Positions 39,533-49,187 are shown, numbered from the stretch's first letter. The stretch: 64,000 bases of DNA from Pseudoxanthomonas sp. J35 (GCF_000513995.1 NZ_AZVB01000011.1:62138-126137); one strand, 5' to 3'. Notes: a model not told the origin generated them from the letters alone. Program-made: numbers and translations.

Positions 39533-39765
39533 ATGCCCCGCGTGAGCTTCCAACTGCCCAACATCTCCTGAAAGCTGGCGTCGCGCTGCTCGTGCTCGCG
39601 TTGGCCTGCGGCGTGGCGCTGTTCGCGCCCGGGCCGCTCGCCGAGCCCGCGCGCATGGGGCTGTCCTGGGGTGTGCGCGCCGGATTCCTTGGCGGGGTAG
39701 TACTGTTCACCGGCCGGATGGTGCACGGCGTCCGGGCCGTGGCACGGCATCGGGCCGGAGGCTGA
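39533..39765 (+). pseudogene. Small two-helix membrane protein with a frameshift
   Basis: The ATG at 39533 (AGGAAG upstream) gives MPRVSFQLPNIS and a TGA. The next frame continues LKAGVALLVLALACGVALFA and later GFLGGVVLFTGRMVHGVRAVARHRAGG to 39765, with two hydrophobic helices. One added C at 39566-39568 joins them (NIS-LKAGV). No family recognised; it could also be an unannotated gene with another start. Confidence 0.45.
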
Positions 39766-39834
39766 TACCAGGCCGGGAAGGGAATGTTCCCGAGGATCAA
39801 CGGCGCCGAATGGCACACATGGAAGGAGGCTGCA

Positions 39835-40212
39835 ATGACGCACAGGGAAAAGGTCCAGGCGTTCCACCAGCACATGCGGGCCGTCGGCGTGTCGCCGTTG
39901 AGTGCGGACCCGCCGCTGTGGCGGCTGCTGCGGCTCTGCGGACTGGAGCTGGCGCCGCCGCCGTTCCAGCCATTCGCCTGGAACGCACGGCTGATGGGCG
40001 GTTTCTTCGGAGTCGGCTGGGGCCTGCTGATGTGGCTGGTCATGTGGTGGATGCAGGGCATGCCGCTGGCGCGGATGGTGGCGCCGGCGCTTACGGCCGG
40101 ACTGCTGTTCGGCGTGTTCATGGCGATGTTTTACGCCCGTCTCGCCCGCAAGCACCGCTTGCCCGGGTGGGAGGAATACACCGGCATCGCGCAGGAACGC
40201 GTGCGGAGCTGA
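39835..40212 (+). CDS. DUF6404-like membrane protein
   Basis: 125 residues with GGAAGGAGG upstream. THREKVQAFHQHMRAVGVS is followed by PPLWRLLRLCGLELAPPPF. Two transmembrane helices (about 52-75 and 83-103) come next, then the GWEEY tail. The pattern matches the uncharacterised DUF6404 family. Confidence 0.75.
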   Translation: MTHREKVQAFHQHMRAVGVSPLSADPPLWRLLRLCGLELAPPPFQPFAWNARLMGGFFGVGWGLLMWLVMWWMQGMPLARMVAPALTAGLLFGVFMAMFYARLARKHRLPGWEEYTGIAQERVRS

Positions 40213-40307
40213 GGCCCGGCGTGTTTCCCCGGTTCGCGCACTGGCGAGCGGCCGGGCCCGTCCGGCGCTAGAGTGCGACGGTCGGTGCGCGGACGAGGTC
40301 CCTGGCC

Positions 40308-40679
40308 ATGTCGTTCCTGCTCCCGTTCGCAGCGTTCCTCGCCATCGCCATGGGCGTGGCGCATTCGGTGCTGGGCGAACGCTACATCCTGATGCGCCTG
40401 TTCCGGCGCCCCGGCCTGCCGAAGCTGTTCGGCGGTACGGAATTCACCACGCGCACGTTGCGTTTCGCCTGGCACGTCACCTCGATCGCCTGGTTCGGCT
40501 TCGCCGCGCTGCTGCTGCAGGCCGGCGGAGAAGGGGCGGCGGATTCGCGCGTGCTCGCCACCGTCGGGCTGACCTTCATTGCTTCCGGCGTCCTGCCGCT
40601 GGCCTGCACCCGCGGCAGGCACCTGTCCTGGCTGGTGATGTTCGCCATTGGCGGCATCGCGCTGTGGTGCGCGCGCTGA
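40308..40679 (+). CDS. Four-helix inner-membrane protein, unrecognised
   Basis: 123 residues with hydrophobic segments at about 5-20, 52-70, 83-100 and 105-121. The motif GVAHSVLGERYILMRLFRR is conserved in small hypothetical membrane proteins of related bacteria. No enzymatic motif. Confidence 0.65.
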   Translation: MSFLLPFAAFLAIAMGVAHSVLGERYILMRLFRRPGLPKLFGGTEFTTRTLRFAWHVTSIAWFGFAALLLQAGGEGAADSRVLATVGLTFIASGVLPLACTRGRHLSWLVMFAIGGIALWCAR

Positions 40680-40719
40680 AGCGCGCCACCGTTCGCCTGT
40701 TCCACACGGAGGAACCGCC

Positions 40720-41089
40720 ATGAACCTCGAGCGCCTGGTGCCGATGCAGCCGGTCAGCGACCTGGAGGCGGCCGTGGCCTTCTACGGCAAGCTCGGCTTC
40801 CGCGTCGAACAGCGCGACGACGGGCTGGGCTGGGCGCGCCTGCGCTGCGGCCGGTACGAACTGATGCTGGACCGCTCGATCGGCCTGCATCCGGGTATCC
40901 CGCGGACCGCGGTGCTGTACCTGTATCCGGAAGACGTCGTCGAGTTCCACCCGCCAGGCCCGGGCAAACGGACTTGACGCGCCGGACCTGGAGACCACGT
41001 TCTACGGCATGACCGAGTTCCGCATCGAGGATCCGGACGGCAACCGGCTGTGGATCGGCCAGGGCCGGCGCGCGCCAGGCCACGGCTGA
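40720..41089 (+). pseudogene. Glyoxalase/bleomycin-resistance-fold protein, frameshifted
   Basis: The ATG has CGGAGGAA upstream and reads MNLERLVPMQPVSDLEAAVA...YLYPEDVVEFH, then meets a stop at 40977. Deleting one C of CCACCCGCC (about 40950) restores RQARANGLDAPDLETTFYGM and the diagnostic FRIEDPDGNRLWIGQ to a stop at 41089. The N-terminal VOC half is intact but the metal/core C-terminal half is out of frame. Confidence 0.75.
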
Positions 41090-41120
41090 GGCGCGGCCGT
41101 ATCGCCACGCGCCAGGCGAA

Positions 41121-41470
41121 TCAGCCCGGTTGGCGCGGGAAGGCCTGCAGCGCCGGATCGATATGCGCCCACGGCGACGCCGAACTGGTCCAGATGGCCA
41201 TGGTCGGGCGGATGCCGCTGGCGTCGTCCAGGGTGCCGACGCGGACCACCACCATGTATTCGAGGTTGCCGCTGTCGGCCACGCTCTCGAAGTGGCGCGG
41301 CGTGCCGGTCACCTCGACCGCCGCGCGCGGCACCATGATGTTCACCGCGGCATTGCCCAGCGCCCAGTACTGGCAGTCGCGGCACCAGCACAGCCGGGTG
41401 GCGACCGGCTCGGCCGACAGGGTGTAGCGCACCGCACCGCACCGCATCTGCATCCGCCGCTACGGACCAT
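41121..41470 (-). pseudogene. GFA-family (CENP-V) zinc protein, broken
   Basis: The original start at 41470 (SD GGGAGG) reads MVRSGGCRCGAVR, then shifts frame at three tandem copies of ACCGC (GGTGC on the coding strand; 41431-41445). Two copies would give CRCGAVRYTLSAEPV in frame. Downstream, CWCRDCQYWALGNAAVNI is kept, but the segment that should carry the third zinc pair (CPxCG) is missing between SVADSGN and LEYMVVVRVGTLDD. Two independent lesions. Confidence 0.75.
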
Positions 41471-41666
41471 CGGAGTCCTCCCATGGGAAAAGCGCCACTG
41501 TAAACCGACCTCGCGGCCATCGCGGCGCGCCCAGGCGTAGTCGCACGCCCGCAACCGGGCCAGCAGCCCGCGGTTCCGTGAGCGCATGCACGCCCCGCGG
41601 CGCGCGGGCTTGCGCGCGCCTGGCAGGCCGCGCAAGATCGCCTGCATTCCAGAGGGGGGAGCGGGG

Positions 41667-42410
41667 ATGAGGCCTGGGCGTGCGTGGGCGTGGCTGGTGG
41701 CCGGGCTGCTGTTCCCGGCGTGGGCGCAGGCGGCCGTGGAACCGGCCGGGCAACAGGCGGGCGCGGACCGGGCATGTCCGCCGCCGCTGCGGGTGGAGCC
41801 GGCCTATCCGGCGGACATGATCCAGGCCCAGCGCGAGGGCGAACTCCTGCTGGCGCTGGCGGTGGACGACTGCGGGCGGGTGACCAACGCCGCCGTGCGT
41901 CGCGGCAGCGACCAGCCCGCACTGGACGCCGCCGCGCTGGAGGCGGCGCGGCAATGGGTACTGGCGGAGGACGCGCGCCTGCCCGCTGGCGACGGGCGCG
42001 TGCTGGTTCCGGTCGCGTTCCGGATCCCGCCGGCGAAGGCGCATGCCTATGGCGGCCCCGACTGGCCGGAGAGCCACAGGCGCGTGCGTTACGTGGCCGA
42101 ACTTCTGGATGGATACGCCACCCCGACGGAAGTCCTCGATCGCTATCCGCTGGATCCGGAAGCGATGATCACCCCGCCGTACCCGCGAGTGCGCAGCATG
42201 TTCTTCCGCCAGCGCGGCGCCGATCCACGCGAGTACTGGCTGTTCCTGTACCTGCAGGGCAGGCCGGCCGTCGCCGCGCGCTACCGCCTGGTGCACGAGG
42301 GCGGCGAGCCGCTGGTGCGGGTGGCGATCCTCTGCGACAACACCGGGTCCGCCTGCACGCGCGACAGCCGTCTGCTGATGCGCGGCCTGCCGTTCGCGAA
42401 GGCGCGCTGA
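41667..42410 (+). CDS. Secreted protein with a TonB C-terminal-like domain
   Basis: 247 residues. Signal peptide to PAWAQA (about 23). A TonB_C-like domain (about 40-125) reads VEPAYPADMIQAQREGELLLALAVDDCGRVTNAAVRRGSDQ...LDAAALEAARQW. A second region of unknown fold has two Cys near the end (ILCDNTGSACTRD). There is no membrane anchor other than the signal, so it is not a classic TonB. Similar energy-transducer-like proteins are common in xanthomonads. Confidence 0.72.
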   Translation: MRPGRAWAWLVAGLLFPAWAQAAVEPAGQQAGADRACPPPLRVEPAYPADMIQAQREGELLLALAVDDCGRVTNAAVRRGSDQPALDAAALEAARQWVLAEDARLPAGDGRVLVPVAFRIPPAKAHAYGGPDWPESHRRVRYVAELLDGYATPTEVLDRYPLDPEAMITPPYPRVRSMFFRQRGADPREYWLFLYLQGRPAVAARYRLVHEGGEPLVRVAILCDNTGSACTRDSRLLMRGLPFAKAR

Positions 42411-42432
42411 GCAGGCGCGGCGGCCGCCGCGC

Positions 42433-42651
42433 CTACAGCTCGAGCACCGGAGCTAGGCCGCCGAAGATCATCCGCTTGCTGTCGAACGGCGGCGGATTGG
42501 TCGCCGGATCCATCGGGTCGCTCTCCATCGGCTTCTTCACTCCCGCGTCGCGGGAGGTTTTGTCCGACGGTTCGATCCAGGAGAACACCACCGATTCGGC
42601 CCGGCGTGCCTGCACCGCGCGGAAGGCATCGGTGGCGACATCCCGGTCCAT
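42433..42651 (-). CDS. Possible 72-residue protein, unrecognised
   Basis: MDRDVATDAFRAVQARRAES... ending MIFGGLAPVLEL, 58 bases after the FUSC gene remnant. No Shine-Dalgarno and no known domain. The start could be later (42525). Weakly supported. Confidence 0.3.
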   Translation of the reverse strand: MDRDVATDAFRAVQARRAESVVFSWIEPSDKTSRDAGVKKPMESDPMDPATNPPPFDSKRMIFGGLAPVLEL

Positions 42652-42709
42652 GAGCCGCCGGCGGCCAGCAAGGAGCCGCAGCGACAGGCCGGGCGGACCT
42701 GTGGCGGCC

Positions 42710-44604
42710 TCAGTTCCCGGATGTGCGGGCACCGGCCTCCGCCGGCCGCAGCTGCCGCTGCAGGAAGCCATGCAGGTCGCCCAGCTCCTGCGCCAGCAGC
42801 GGAGGAAGCGAGGGCAGCGGAGCGGGCGGGCGCAGCTGCAACCAGGCACGGGCCAGCGCCTCCAGCGCCTCGTCGGCGTGCGCCGCGTCGCTGGCCGGCA
42901 GCGGCGCGGCGACCGGGTGGCGTTCGGTGTCCCAGCACGCCGCCAGCACCCGGTAGGCCAGGCGCTGGCAGGTCGCCACCGCCGGCCACCAGGCTGTGGC
43001 GGTGCGGCGGTCGGCCTCGCTGCCGGCCAGGGCCTCGTCCACCGACTGTTCGAGCACGAAGATGCGGTGCTGCAGGTCGCGGCGTGCGGCGCGCGCGCGG
43101 CAACCGTGGTCGCGTCGCCGGCGGCCAGGTGCCGGCAGACCTCGCGCAGCGCCAGCAGGCACTGGCCGATGCCGTTGGCGAGGGTGCGGCGGTCGGCGCG
43201 CGGCGGCAGCAGGCGGAAGGCCAGCAGCGCGCAGGCGCAGCCGAGCACGGTGTCGACGCCGCGGGCCAGCAGCATCGCGCCGATGTCGTCCACCGGCTGG
43301 CCGCCGCTGGCGATGGTCAGGGCCACGGCGGTGATGAACACCACGGCGATCGCGTAGTTGCGCACCACCGTGATCTCGATGGTGAACTGCAGGACCATCA
43401 CCATCACCATCAGCGCCAGCCACGGGCCGGTCGGGTGGATCCACAGGACCGCGCCGGCCAGCAGCAGGCCGAGCCAGGTGCCCAGGGTGCGTTCAAGGCT
43501 GCGCAGCACCGTGCGCGGCCAGTCGAAGCCCTGGTAGAGCATCAGCAGCGCCGCGGCGATCGCCCAGTGGGCGCGCTCCAGCTCCAGCGTGCCGGCGACG
43601 ATGCCGGCCAGCAGCGTGGCGATGCCGATCCGCAACACCATCCGCAGCGCGTTCGAGCCCGGCGCCAGGCCTTCGCGCAGCCGGACCCACGAACGCGGAT
43701 AGCCGTGCGGCACCGCGTCGGCCGGCAGCGACGGCGGGCGCCGGATCGGCGGCTGCCGCGCTTCCCCGGCCAGGCGCGTGGCGCGCGCCTGCAGGGCGGC
43801 GCGATGCTCCGGCGGCGGCGCGGTGGCCAGGGTCGAGGCGAACAGCAGGTGCAGCTCGCGGTTGAGCGCGCGCAGCCGGGCCAGTTCGCCATGCGCACGC
43901 GCCGGCACCGGCTGGAAGCCGACCAGCATCTGCCAGCTGTCGTGAAGCGCCAGCGCCGCCTGGCGACGCGCCAGGCGCGCGCCGGCGTCGCCGGCATGGC
44001 CGACCCAGCGCGCCACCGCCGCGGCCGCCGCCGCCACCGCCTTGCGTTCCGGTCCGCGCGGCTGCCACAGCATGCCGGCCATGTGCAGCAGTCAGGCGAA
44101 GGCACCACCGCCGAGCACCCGCGCGCCGGCCTGCAGCGGCGTGAGGTGGTCCGCCGGGATCGCCGTGCCGGCAGCGCAGGCGAGCACGAACAGGTAGGCG
44201 CCCGGCGGGCCGGTGCGGGTGGCGCTGCACAGCCAGGCCGCGAGCATCGCGACCATCGACAGCACCGGCACCACCACCAGCCAGGACAGGTGTTCCAGCC
44301 ACAATCCGAACGCCACCGCGGCGGCGAACGCGCTGGCCACCACCGCCAGCATCAGCGCGCGGGCGCCGTAAGGGCGGCCACTGCCGTACAGCGAGGTGAA
44401 TCCGCCGATCGTGGCCATCATGCCCGCGGCCGGCTCGCCGGCCAGCCAGCCGGCGAGGATCGGCACGCCCATGGCCAGGCCGGCGCGCACCGCGAAGGCC
44501 CCGCGCTGCGGCGGCAGCGGTCGCACCTGGCGCATCTCCCCCAGCATCTGGCGCACGCTTGGCCGCGGCGGCGGGGCGGGCGGGGGCGGCAGGTTCATGC
44601 GCAT
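42710..44604 (-). pseudogene. FUSC-family efflux/aromatic-acid resistance membrane protein, broken twice
   Basis: The N-terminal half (from 44604, MRMNLPPPPAPPPRPSVRQM) carries five or six helices and ends at an in-frame TGA (44092-44094). The same frame then resumes LLHMAGMLWQPRG with the second helix bundle (ALLMLYQGFDWPRTVLRSLERTLGTWLG). At a GC-dinucleotide run (43089-43099) the frame shifts again. The true C-terminus (RRDLQHRIFVLEQSVDEAL...AGARTSGN) is in the next frame to 42710. The whole is a normal-length FUSC protein carrying a nonsense and a 2-base slippage lesion. Confidence 0.8.
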
Positions 44605-44706
44605 ATCGTAGCGCCGCCGCGCGGGGCGCCGGATGACGCGGACCGGAATGCGCGGGTTTCACCGCGCGTCTGCCAGTCTGCAGCGCATCGGCAAGGAGGG
44701 CAGGCG

Positions 44707-45099
44707 ATGGCGATCGAACTGAAGTTCCTGGCGTGGGCGGTGGTGCTGGGTATCGCGCAGCTGCTGCTGGCGGCGACGCTGGCGACCGGCCGGCGCGGCC
44801 TGAAGTGGAATGCGAGCGCCCGCGACGCCACGCCGGCGTCGCTGGAGGGCGTGCCCGGCCGCGCCGACCGCGCGTTCCGCAATCTGCTGGAGACCTTCCC
44901 GTTCTTCGCCGCCGCGGTGCTGGGCGTGGTCGCCGCCGGGCGCACCGGCCACGGCACCGCGCTGGGCGTGCAGCTGTACCTGTGGGCGCGGCTGCTGTAC
45001 GTGCCGCTGTACCTGGCGGGCATCCCGTACCTGCGCTCGGCGGTGTGGGCGGTCTCGATGCTGGGCCTGCTGATGGTGCTCTGGCCGCTGCTGCGCTGA
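44707..45099 (+). CDS. MAPEG-family membrane protein
   Basis: 130 residues with AAGGAGG upstream and four helices (about 5-27, 58-77, 83-98, 105-127). AFRNLLETFPFFAAAVLGV and YLWARLLYVPLYLAGIPYLRS are the MAPEG core, the glutathione/eicosanoid-type membrane protein family of unknown bacterial function. Confidence 0.88.
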   Translation: MAIELKFLAWAVVLGIAQLLLAATLATGRRGLKWNASARDATPASLEGVPGRADRAFRNLLETFPFFAAAVLGVVAAGRTGHGTALGVQLYLWARLLYVPLYLAGIPYLRSAVWAVSMLGLLMVLWPLLR

Positions 45100-45190
45100 A
45101 CGCGGGAAGCGCGTTTAGCGCCGGTTGTCCCTCGCTGGCGGGCACCGCCTAGACTGGGCGCTGCTTTCGTCACCGTGGTTGCCGTCTGCC

Positions 45191-46375
45191 GTGATCCCGC
45201 GCCTGCGTCCGCTGTACCTGCTGGCCTTCGGCCTGTTGCTGCTGGCCGGATGCCGCAAGCCTGCGCCGGAGGCGGAGCAGCCGATCCAGACCCAGACCGT
45301 GGCCTCGCCCGAGGAAGGCGGTGCGGTCAGCCGCGACCCGGTGGCCACGCCGGCGGCGACGCCCGCCGCGCCGGTTGCCGCGCCGCCGGCGAAGAAGGCG
45401 CCGGACTGGTCGCCGCTGGAGCTGGCCTCCGGCCAGGCCTGGATCGACTGCGGCCTGGACTACCGCCAGGGCGACGGCGAGCCGGTATCGGCCCCGGACC
45501 GCGAGACCCTGCGCCATCTGCTCGAACCCTGCCGCGAGGGCGACGTGGTGCGCCTGCGCTACCGCGGCCGGATCGCTTCGGACTTCACCACCCTGGTCGA
45601 ACGGGTGACCCGCGTGGCCGACAGCCTGGGCATCGGCAGCCGCGTGCTGGACCTCGATTCCACCGGCGGCCAGGTCGAGGACGCGATCCGCGCCGGCGAC
45701 TGGATCGGCGGCAACCGCTGGACCATCTGGGTGCGCGAGGACTCGGTCTGCCACAGCGCCTGCGTGTTCGTGCTTGCCGGCGGCGACAGCCGGCGCCTGA
45801 CCGGGCGGGTCGGCATCCACCGCATCATCCGGCTCAGTTCCACCGCTACCAGCCGCACCGAACTCAACGCCGAACTGCAGGCCGTCTACGCCACCGTGCG
45901 CGAGTACCTCGAACGCAACGGTGCCTCGCCGCTGCTGGCCGACGTGATGAAGACCGTGCCCAACCGCAGCCTGCGCCTGCTCACCGGCGACGAGCTGCGC
46001 ATGTACGGGCTGGACGGCAACAATGCCGCGCAGGACGACCTGGACCGCGTGCGCCTGCTGGACAAGTGCGGCGACGACTTCATGCGCCGCCGCGACGCCT
46101 GGGTGCGCGCCTTCGACGAACGCTGCCGGGTCCAGGACCGGGTCTACGCGTTGAATGCCTGCGGCCTGGAACTGCGCCGCGACTTCGGCTTCCCCGACGA
46201 CGACTGCCCGGCGGAGAGCCCGCTGGCCGAATTCAACGAGCTGCCCGATGCGCTGGGCGAGGTGCCGCAACCGGAGGCGGCCAAGGCCGGCGACGAGCCG
46301 CTGCCGACGGTGGGCACGACGGCCGGCGAGGGCGCGTCTGCGGCGGCGCCATCGGCAGAGCAGGGCGGCGGCTGA
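45191..46375 (+). CDS. ClpP-fold periplasmic lipoprotein (COG3904-like)
   Basis: 394 residues from a GTG that gives a lipoprotein signal with lipobox LLAGC (residues 15-19). After a Pro/Ala linker comes a ClpP/crotonase-like domain. LDLDSTGGQVEDAIRAGDWI is the oxyanion-type loop, VCHSACVFVLAGG has the candidate nucleophile Ser, and VGIHRI has the candidate His. The C-terminus has a Cys pair (ALNACGLELRR, PDDDCPAE). This resembles COG3904 predicted periplasmic proteases. Activity is inferred. Confidence 0.75.
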   Translation: MIPRLRPLYLLAFGLLLLAGCRKPAPEAEQPIQTQTVASPEEGGAVSRDPVATPAATPAAPVAAPPAKKAPDWSPLELASGQAWIDCGLDYRQGDGEPVSAPDRETLRHLLEPCREGDVVRLRYRGRIASDFTTLVERVTRVADSLGIGSRVLDLDSTGGQVEDAIRAGDWIGGNRWTIWVREDSVCHSACVFVLAGGDSRRLTGRVGIHRIIRLSSTATSRTELNAELQAVYATVREYLERNGASPLLADVMKTVPNRSLRLLTGDELRMYGLDGNNAAQDDLDRVRLLDKCGDDFMRRRDAWVRAFDERCRVQDRVYALNACGLELRRDFGFPDDDCPAESPLAEFNELPDALGEVPQPEAAKAGDEPLPTVGTTAGEGASAAAPSAEQGGG

Positions 46376-46522
46376 GGCCGGACCGTACGCCGGCGCGCCC
46401 GCCGGCTGAACCGATGCGGGGCTCCTATTCAGCTGCGACGCGACAAGGGCCGGCCGCGGGCGCACAATAACGGCTCTTATTGCCTCGCCGCGCCGTCCCG
46501 GCGCGCGCCGCCGGAGCTCCGG

Positions 46523-48355
46523 ATGTCCGCCCCCGACCAAGAATCCCCCGCCGCGCCGAACTTCGGCGACCTCGGCCTCCCCGAGCCGTTGCTGGCCGCG
46601 CTGTCCGCGGTCGGCTACGAATCGCCTTCACCGATCCAGGCCGCGACCATCCCCGCGCTGCTGGCCGGCCGCGACGTGCTGGGCACCGCCCAGACCGGTA
46701 CCGGCAAGACCGCCGCCTTCGCCTTGCCGGCGCTGGCGCGACTCGACCTGTCGAAGGGCAAGCCGCAGGTGCTGGTGCTGGCGCCGACCCGCGAACTGGC
46801 CATCCAGGTCGCCGAGGCCTTCCAGCGCTACGCGGTGAAGCTGCCCGGCTTCCAGGTCCTGCCGATCTACGGTGGGCAGGGCTACGGCCCGCAGCTGCAC
46901 GCGCTGCGCCGCGGCGTGCACGTCGTCGTCGGCACCCCGGGCCGGGTGATCGACCACCTCAACCGCGGCACCCTGGACCTGTCCGAGCTCAAGTGCCTGG
47001 TCCTGGACGAGGCCGACGAGATGCTGCGCATGGGCTTCATCGACGACGTCGAGGCGGTGCTGCAGAAGACCCCGCCGCAGCGCCAGGTGGCGCTGTTCTC
47101 GGCGACCATGCCGGCGCCAATCCGGCGCATCGCCCAGACCTACCTGCGCGACCCGGCCGAAGTCACCATCGCCGCCAGGACCACCACCTCGGCCAACATC
47201 CGCCAGCGCTACTGGTTCGTCAGCGGCATGCACAAGCTGGACGCGCTGACCCGGATCATCGAGGCCGAGCCGTTCGACGCGATGATCGTGTTCGCCCGCA
47301 CCAAGGCCGGCACCGAGGAGCTCGCGGAGAAGCTGCAGGCGCGCGGCCAGGCCGCTGCCGCGATCAATGGCGACCTGCAGCAGCAGCAGCGCGAACGGAT
47401 CATCCAGCAGCTCAAGGACGGCAAGCTCGACGTGCTGGTGGCCACCGACGTGGCCGCGCGCGGCCTGGACGTGGAGCGCATCAGCCACGTCCTCAACTAC
47501 GACATCCCGTACGACACCGAAAGCTACGTCCACCGCATCGGCCGCACCGGCCGCGCCGGGCGCAGCGGCGAGGCGATCCTGTTCGTCACCCCGCGCGAGA
47601 AGGGCATGCTGCGTGCGATCGAGCGCGCCACCCGGCAGCCGATCGAGGAAATGCGCCTGCCGACCGTCGAGGCGGTGAACGACCGCCGCGTCGCGCGCTT
47701 CTTCGAGCGCATCTCCGGCGCGCTGGAAGCCGGCGACCTGGACGACTACCGCGAGCTGGTCGAACGCTACGCCGGCGAGCACGACGTGACCGTCACCGAA
47801 GTGGCCGCCGCGCTGGCCAGGCTGCTGCACGGCGACACCCCGCTGCTGCTGGAAGCGCGTGAGGAGCCGGCGCCGCGTGCGCGCTTCGAGCGCGAACCGC
47901 GCGAACCCCGCGCCCCGCGCGAGCACCGCGGTCGCGACGAGGAGCCGTTCGGCCAGCGCGTCCCGCGCGCGCCCAAGCCGCCGCGCGACGCGCCGCAGCC
48001 GGGCATGGAGGCGTACCGGGTCGAGGTCGGCCACGTGCACGGGGTCAAGCCGGGGAACATCGTCGGCGCCATCGCCAACGAAGCCGGCCTGGAAGCGCGC
48101 TACATCGGCCGCATCGACATCCACGAGGACCATTCGGTCCTCGACCTGCCCGAAGGCATGCCGCCGGAGATCCTGCAGCACCTGCAGAAGACATGGGTGG
48201 TTGGCCAGCAGCTGAAGATCAGCAAGTGGGACGGCAGCCACGCCCCGTCGGAGAACGCGCCGAAGGGCCGCTTCCGCCCGCACGGCGCGCGTCCGGGTCG
48301 CGCCGGCAAGCCGCCGGTCCGGCCGCACCGCAAGGGCCCGTCCGCGCCGCGCTGA
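46523..48355 (+). CDS. deaD: DEAD-box RNA helicase, DeaD/CsdA type
   Basis: 610 residues. Helicase core 10-380: Q motif (FGDLGLPEPLLAALSAVGYESPSPIQ), Walker A AQTGTGKT, PTRELA, VGTPGRVIDH, LDEADEML, SATMP, and motif VI HRIGRTGRAGR. An Arg/Glu/Pro-rich linker precedes a C-terminal DbpA-like RNA-binding domain (about 495-570, YRVEVGHVHGVKPGNIVGAIANE) and a basic tail. The length and the VGHVHGVKPGNIVGAIANEAG block favour DeaD (cold-shock ribosome assembly and mRNA decay) over RhlE. GGAG precedes the ATG. Confidence 0.94.
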   Translation: MSAPDQESPAAPNFGDLGLPEPLLAALSAVGYESPSPIQAATIPALLAGRDVLGTAQTGTGKTAAFALPALARLDLSKGKPQVLVLAPTRELAIQVAEAFQRYAVKLPGFQVLPIYGGQGYGPQLHALRRGVHVVVGTPGRVIDHLNRGTLDLSELKCLVLDEADEMLRMGFIDDVEAVLQKTPPQRQVALFSATMPAPIRRIAQTYLRDPAEVTIAARTTTSANIRQRYWFVSGMHKLDALTRIIEAEPFDAMIVFARTKAGTEELAEKLQARGQAAAAINGDLQQQQRERIIQQLKDGKLDVLVATDVAARGLDVERISHVLNYDIPYDTESYVHRIGRTGRAGRSGEAILFVTPREKGMLRAIERATRQPIEEMRLPTVEAVNDRRVARFFERISGALEAGDLDDYRELVERYAGEHDVTVTEVAAALARLLHGDTPLLLEAREEPAPRARFEREPREPRAPREHRGRDEEPFGQRVPRAPKPPRDAPQPGMEAYRVEVGHVHGVKPGNIVGAIANEAGLEARYIGRIDIHEDHSVLDLPEGMPPEILQHLQKTWVVGQQLKISKWDGSHAPSENAPKGRFRPHGARPGRAGKPPVRPHRKGPSAPR

Positions 48356-48455
48356 GCCGCGGCGCGGGCCTCGTCCCGCGTTCCCTCCCATGTGATGGCG
48401 CCGCGTCGCGCCGGTCCGAGGCCGGCGCCGCGCGCGAACCCGCACGCCGATCCGC

Positions 48456-48461
48456 GATAAT
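48456..48461 (+). promoter_or_regulatory. -10 box for rluF, predicted leaderless
   Basis: GATAAT followed by GCCGGC and then the ATG, seven bases after the box, exactly where transcription should start. No Shine-Dalgarno is possible in that spacing. Confidence 0.5.
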
Positions 48462-48467
48462 GCCGGC

Positions 48468-49187
48468 ATGACCGTCCGCCTCAACAAGCACATCGCCGAG
48501 ACCGGCTTCTGTTCGCGCCGCGAGGCCGACCGCCTGATCGCCGAACGCCGCGTCACCGTCAACGGCCAGCCGGCCGGCGTCGGCGCGGTGGTGGGCGAGG
48601 GCGACACCGTGCTGCTCGACGGCCAGCCGCTGAAGGCGCGCACGGCCAGGGCCGGCAAGCGCCGCCACGTCTACATCGCGCTGAACAAGCCGGTCGGCAT
48701 CACCTGCACCACCGAAAGCTCGGTCAAGGGCAATATCGTCGACTTCGTCGGCCACGAGCAGCGGATCTTCCCGATCGGCCGCCTCGACAAGGATTCCGAA
48801 GGCCTGATCCTGCTGACCAGCAACGGCGACATCGTCAACCAGATCCTGCGCGCCGAGAACCGGCACCAGAAGGAATACCTGGTGGCGGTGAACAAGCCGG
48901 TGACCGACGAGTTCCTGCGCGGCATGTCGCGCGGCGTGCGCATCCACGGGCAGATGACCCTGCCGTGCCGGACCAGCCGCATCGCAAAGTTCGGCTTCCG
49001 CATCGTCCTGGAGCAGGGCCTCAACCGGCAGATCCGGCTGATGGCGGCGGCGTTCGACTACCGCGTCACCCAGCTGCGCCGCGTGCGCATCGACAACATC
49101 AAGCTGGGCGCCCTCAAACCGGGCCAATGGCGCAACCTCACCGATTCCGAACTGCGCGGCCTGCTGCCGCAGCACAGCGACTGGTAA
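48468..49187 (+). CDS. rluF: 23S rRNA pseudouridine(2604) synthase
   Basis: 239 residues. An S4 RNA-binding domain (RLNKHIAETGFCSRREADRLI, about 4-60) and an RsuA-type catalytic domain with Asp in FPIGRLDKDSEGLILLTSNGD (about residue 107). KPVGITCTTESSVKGNIVDFV favours RluF over RsuA/RluB/RluE. Translation probably starts on a leaderless transcript. Confidence 0.92.
   Translation: MTVRLNKHIAETGFCSRREADRLIAERRVTVNGQPAGVGAVVGEGDTVLLDGQPLKARTARAGKRRHVYIALNKPVGITCTTESSVKGNIVDFVGHEQRIFPIGRLDKDSEGLILLTSNGDIVNQILRAENRHQKEYLVAVNKPVTDEFLRGMSRGVRIHGQMTLPCRTSRIAKFGFRIVLEQGLNRQIRLMAAAFDYRVTQLRRVRIDNIKLGALKPGQWRNLTDSELRGLLPQHSDW

Noticed and set aside
44092-44094. TGA in the FUSC gene as selenocysteine or programmed readthrough
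   Set aside because: No selenocysteine element or family precedent, and a second frameshift lies downstream, so a lesion or sequence error is simpler.
42721-44650. Very long plus-strand frame across the FUSC gene
   Set aside because: It is Arg/Ala/Gln-rich shadow sequence. Only its last part, from the ATG at 44707 with a Shine-Dalgarno, is a real gene (MAPEG).
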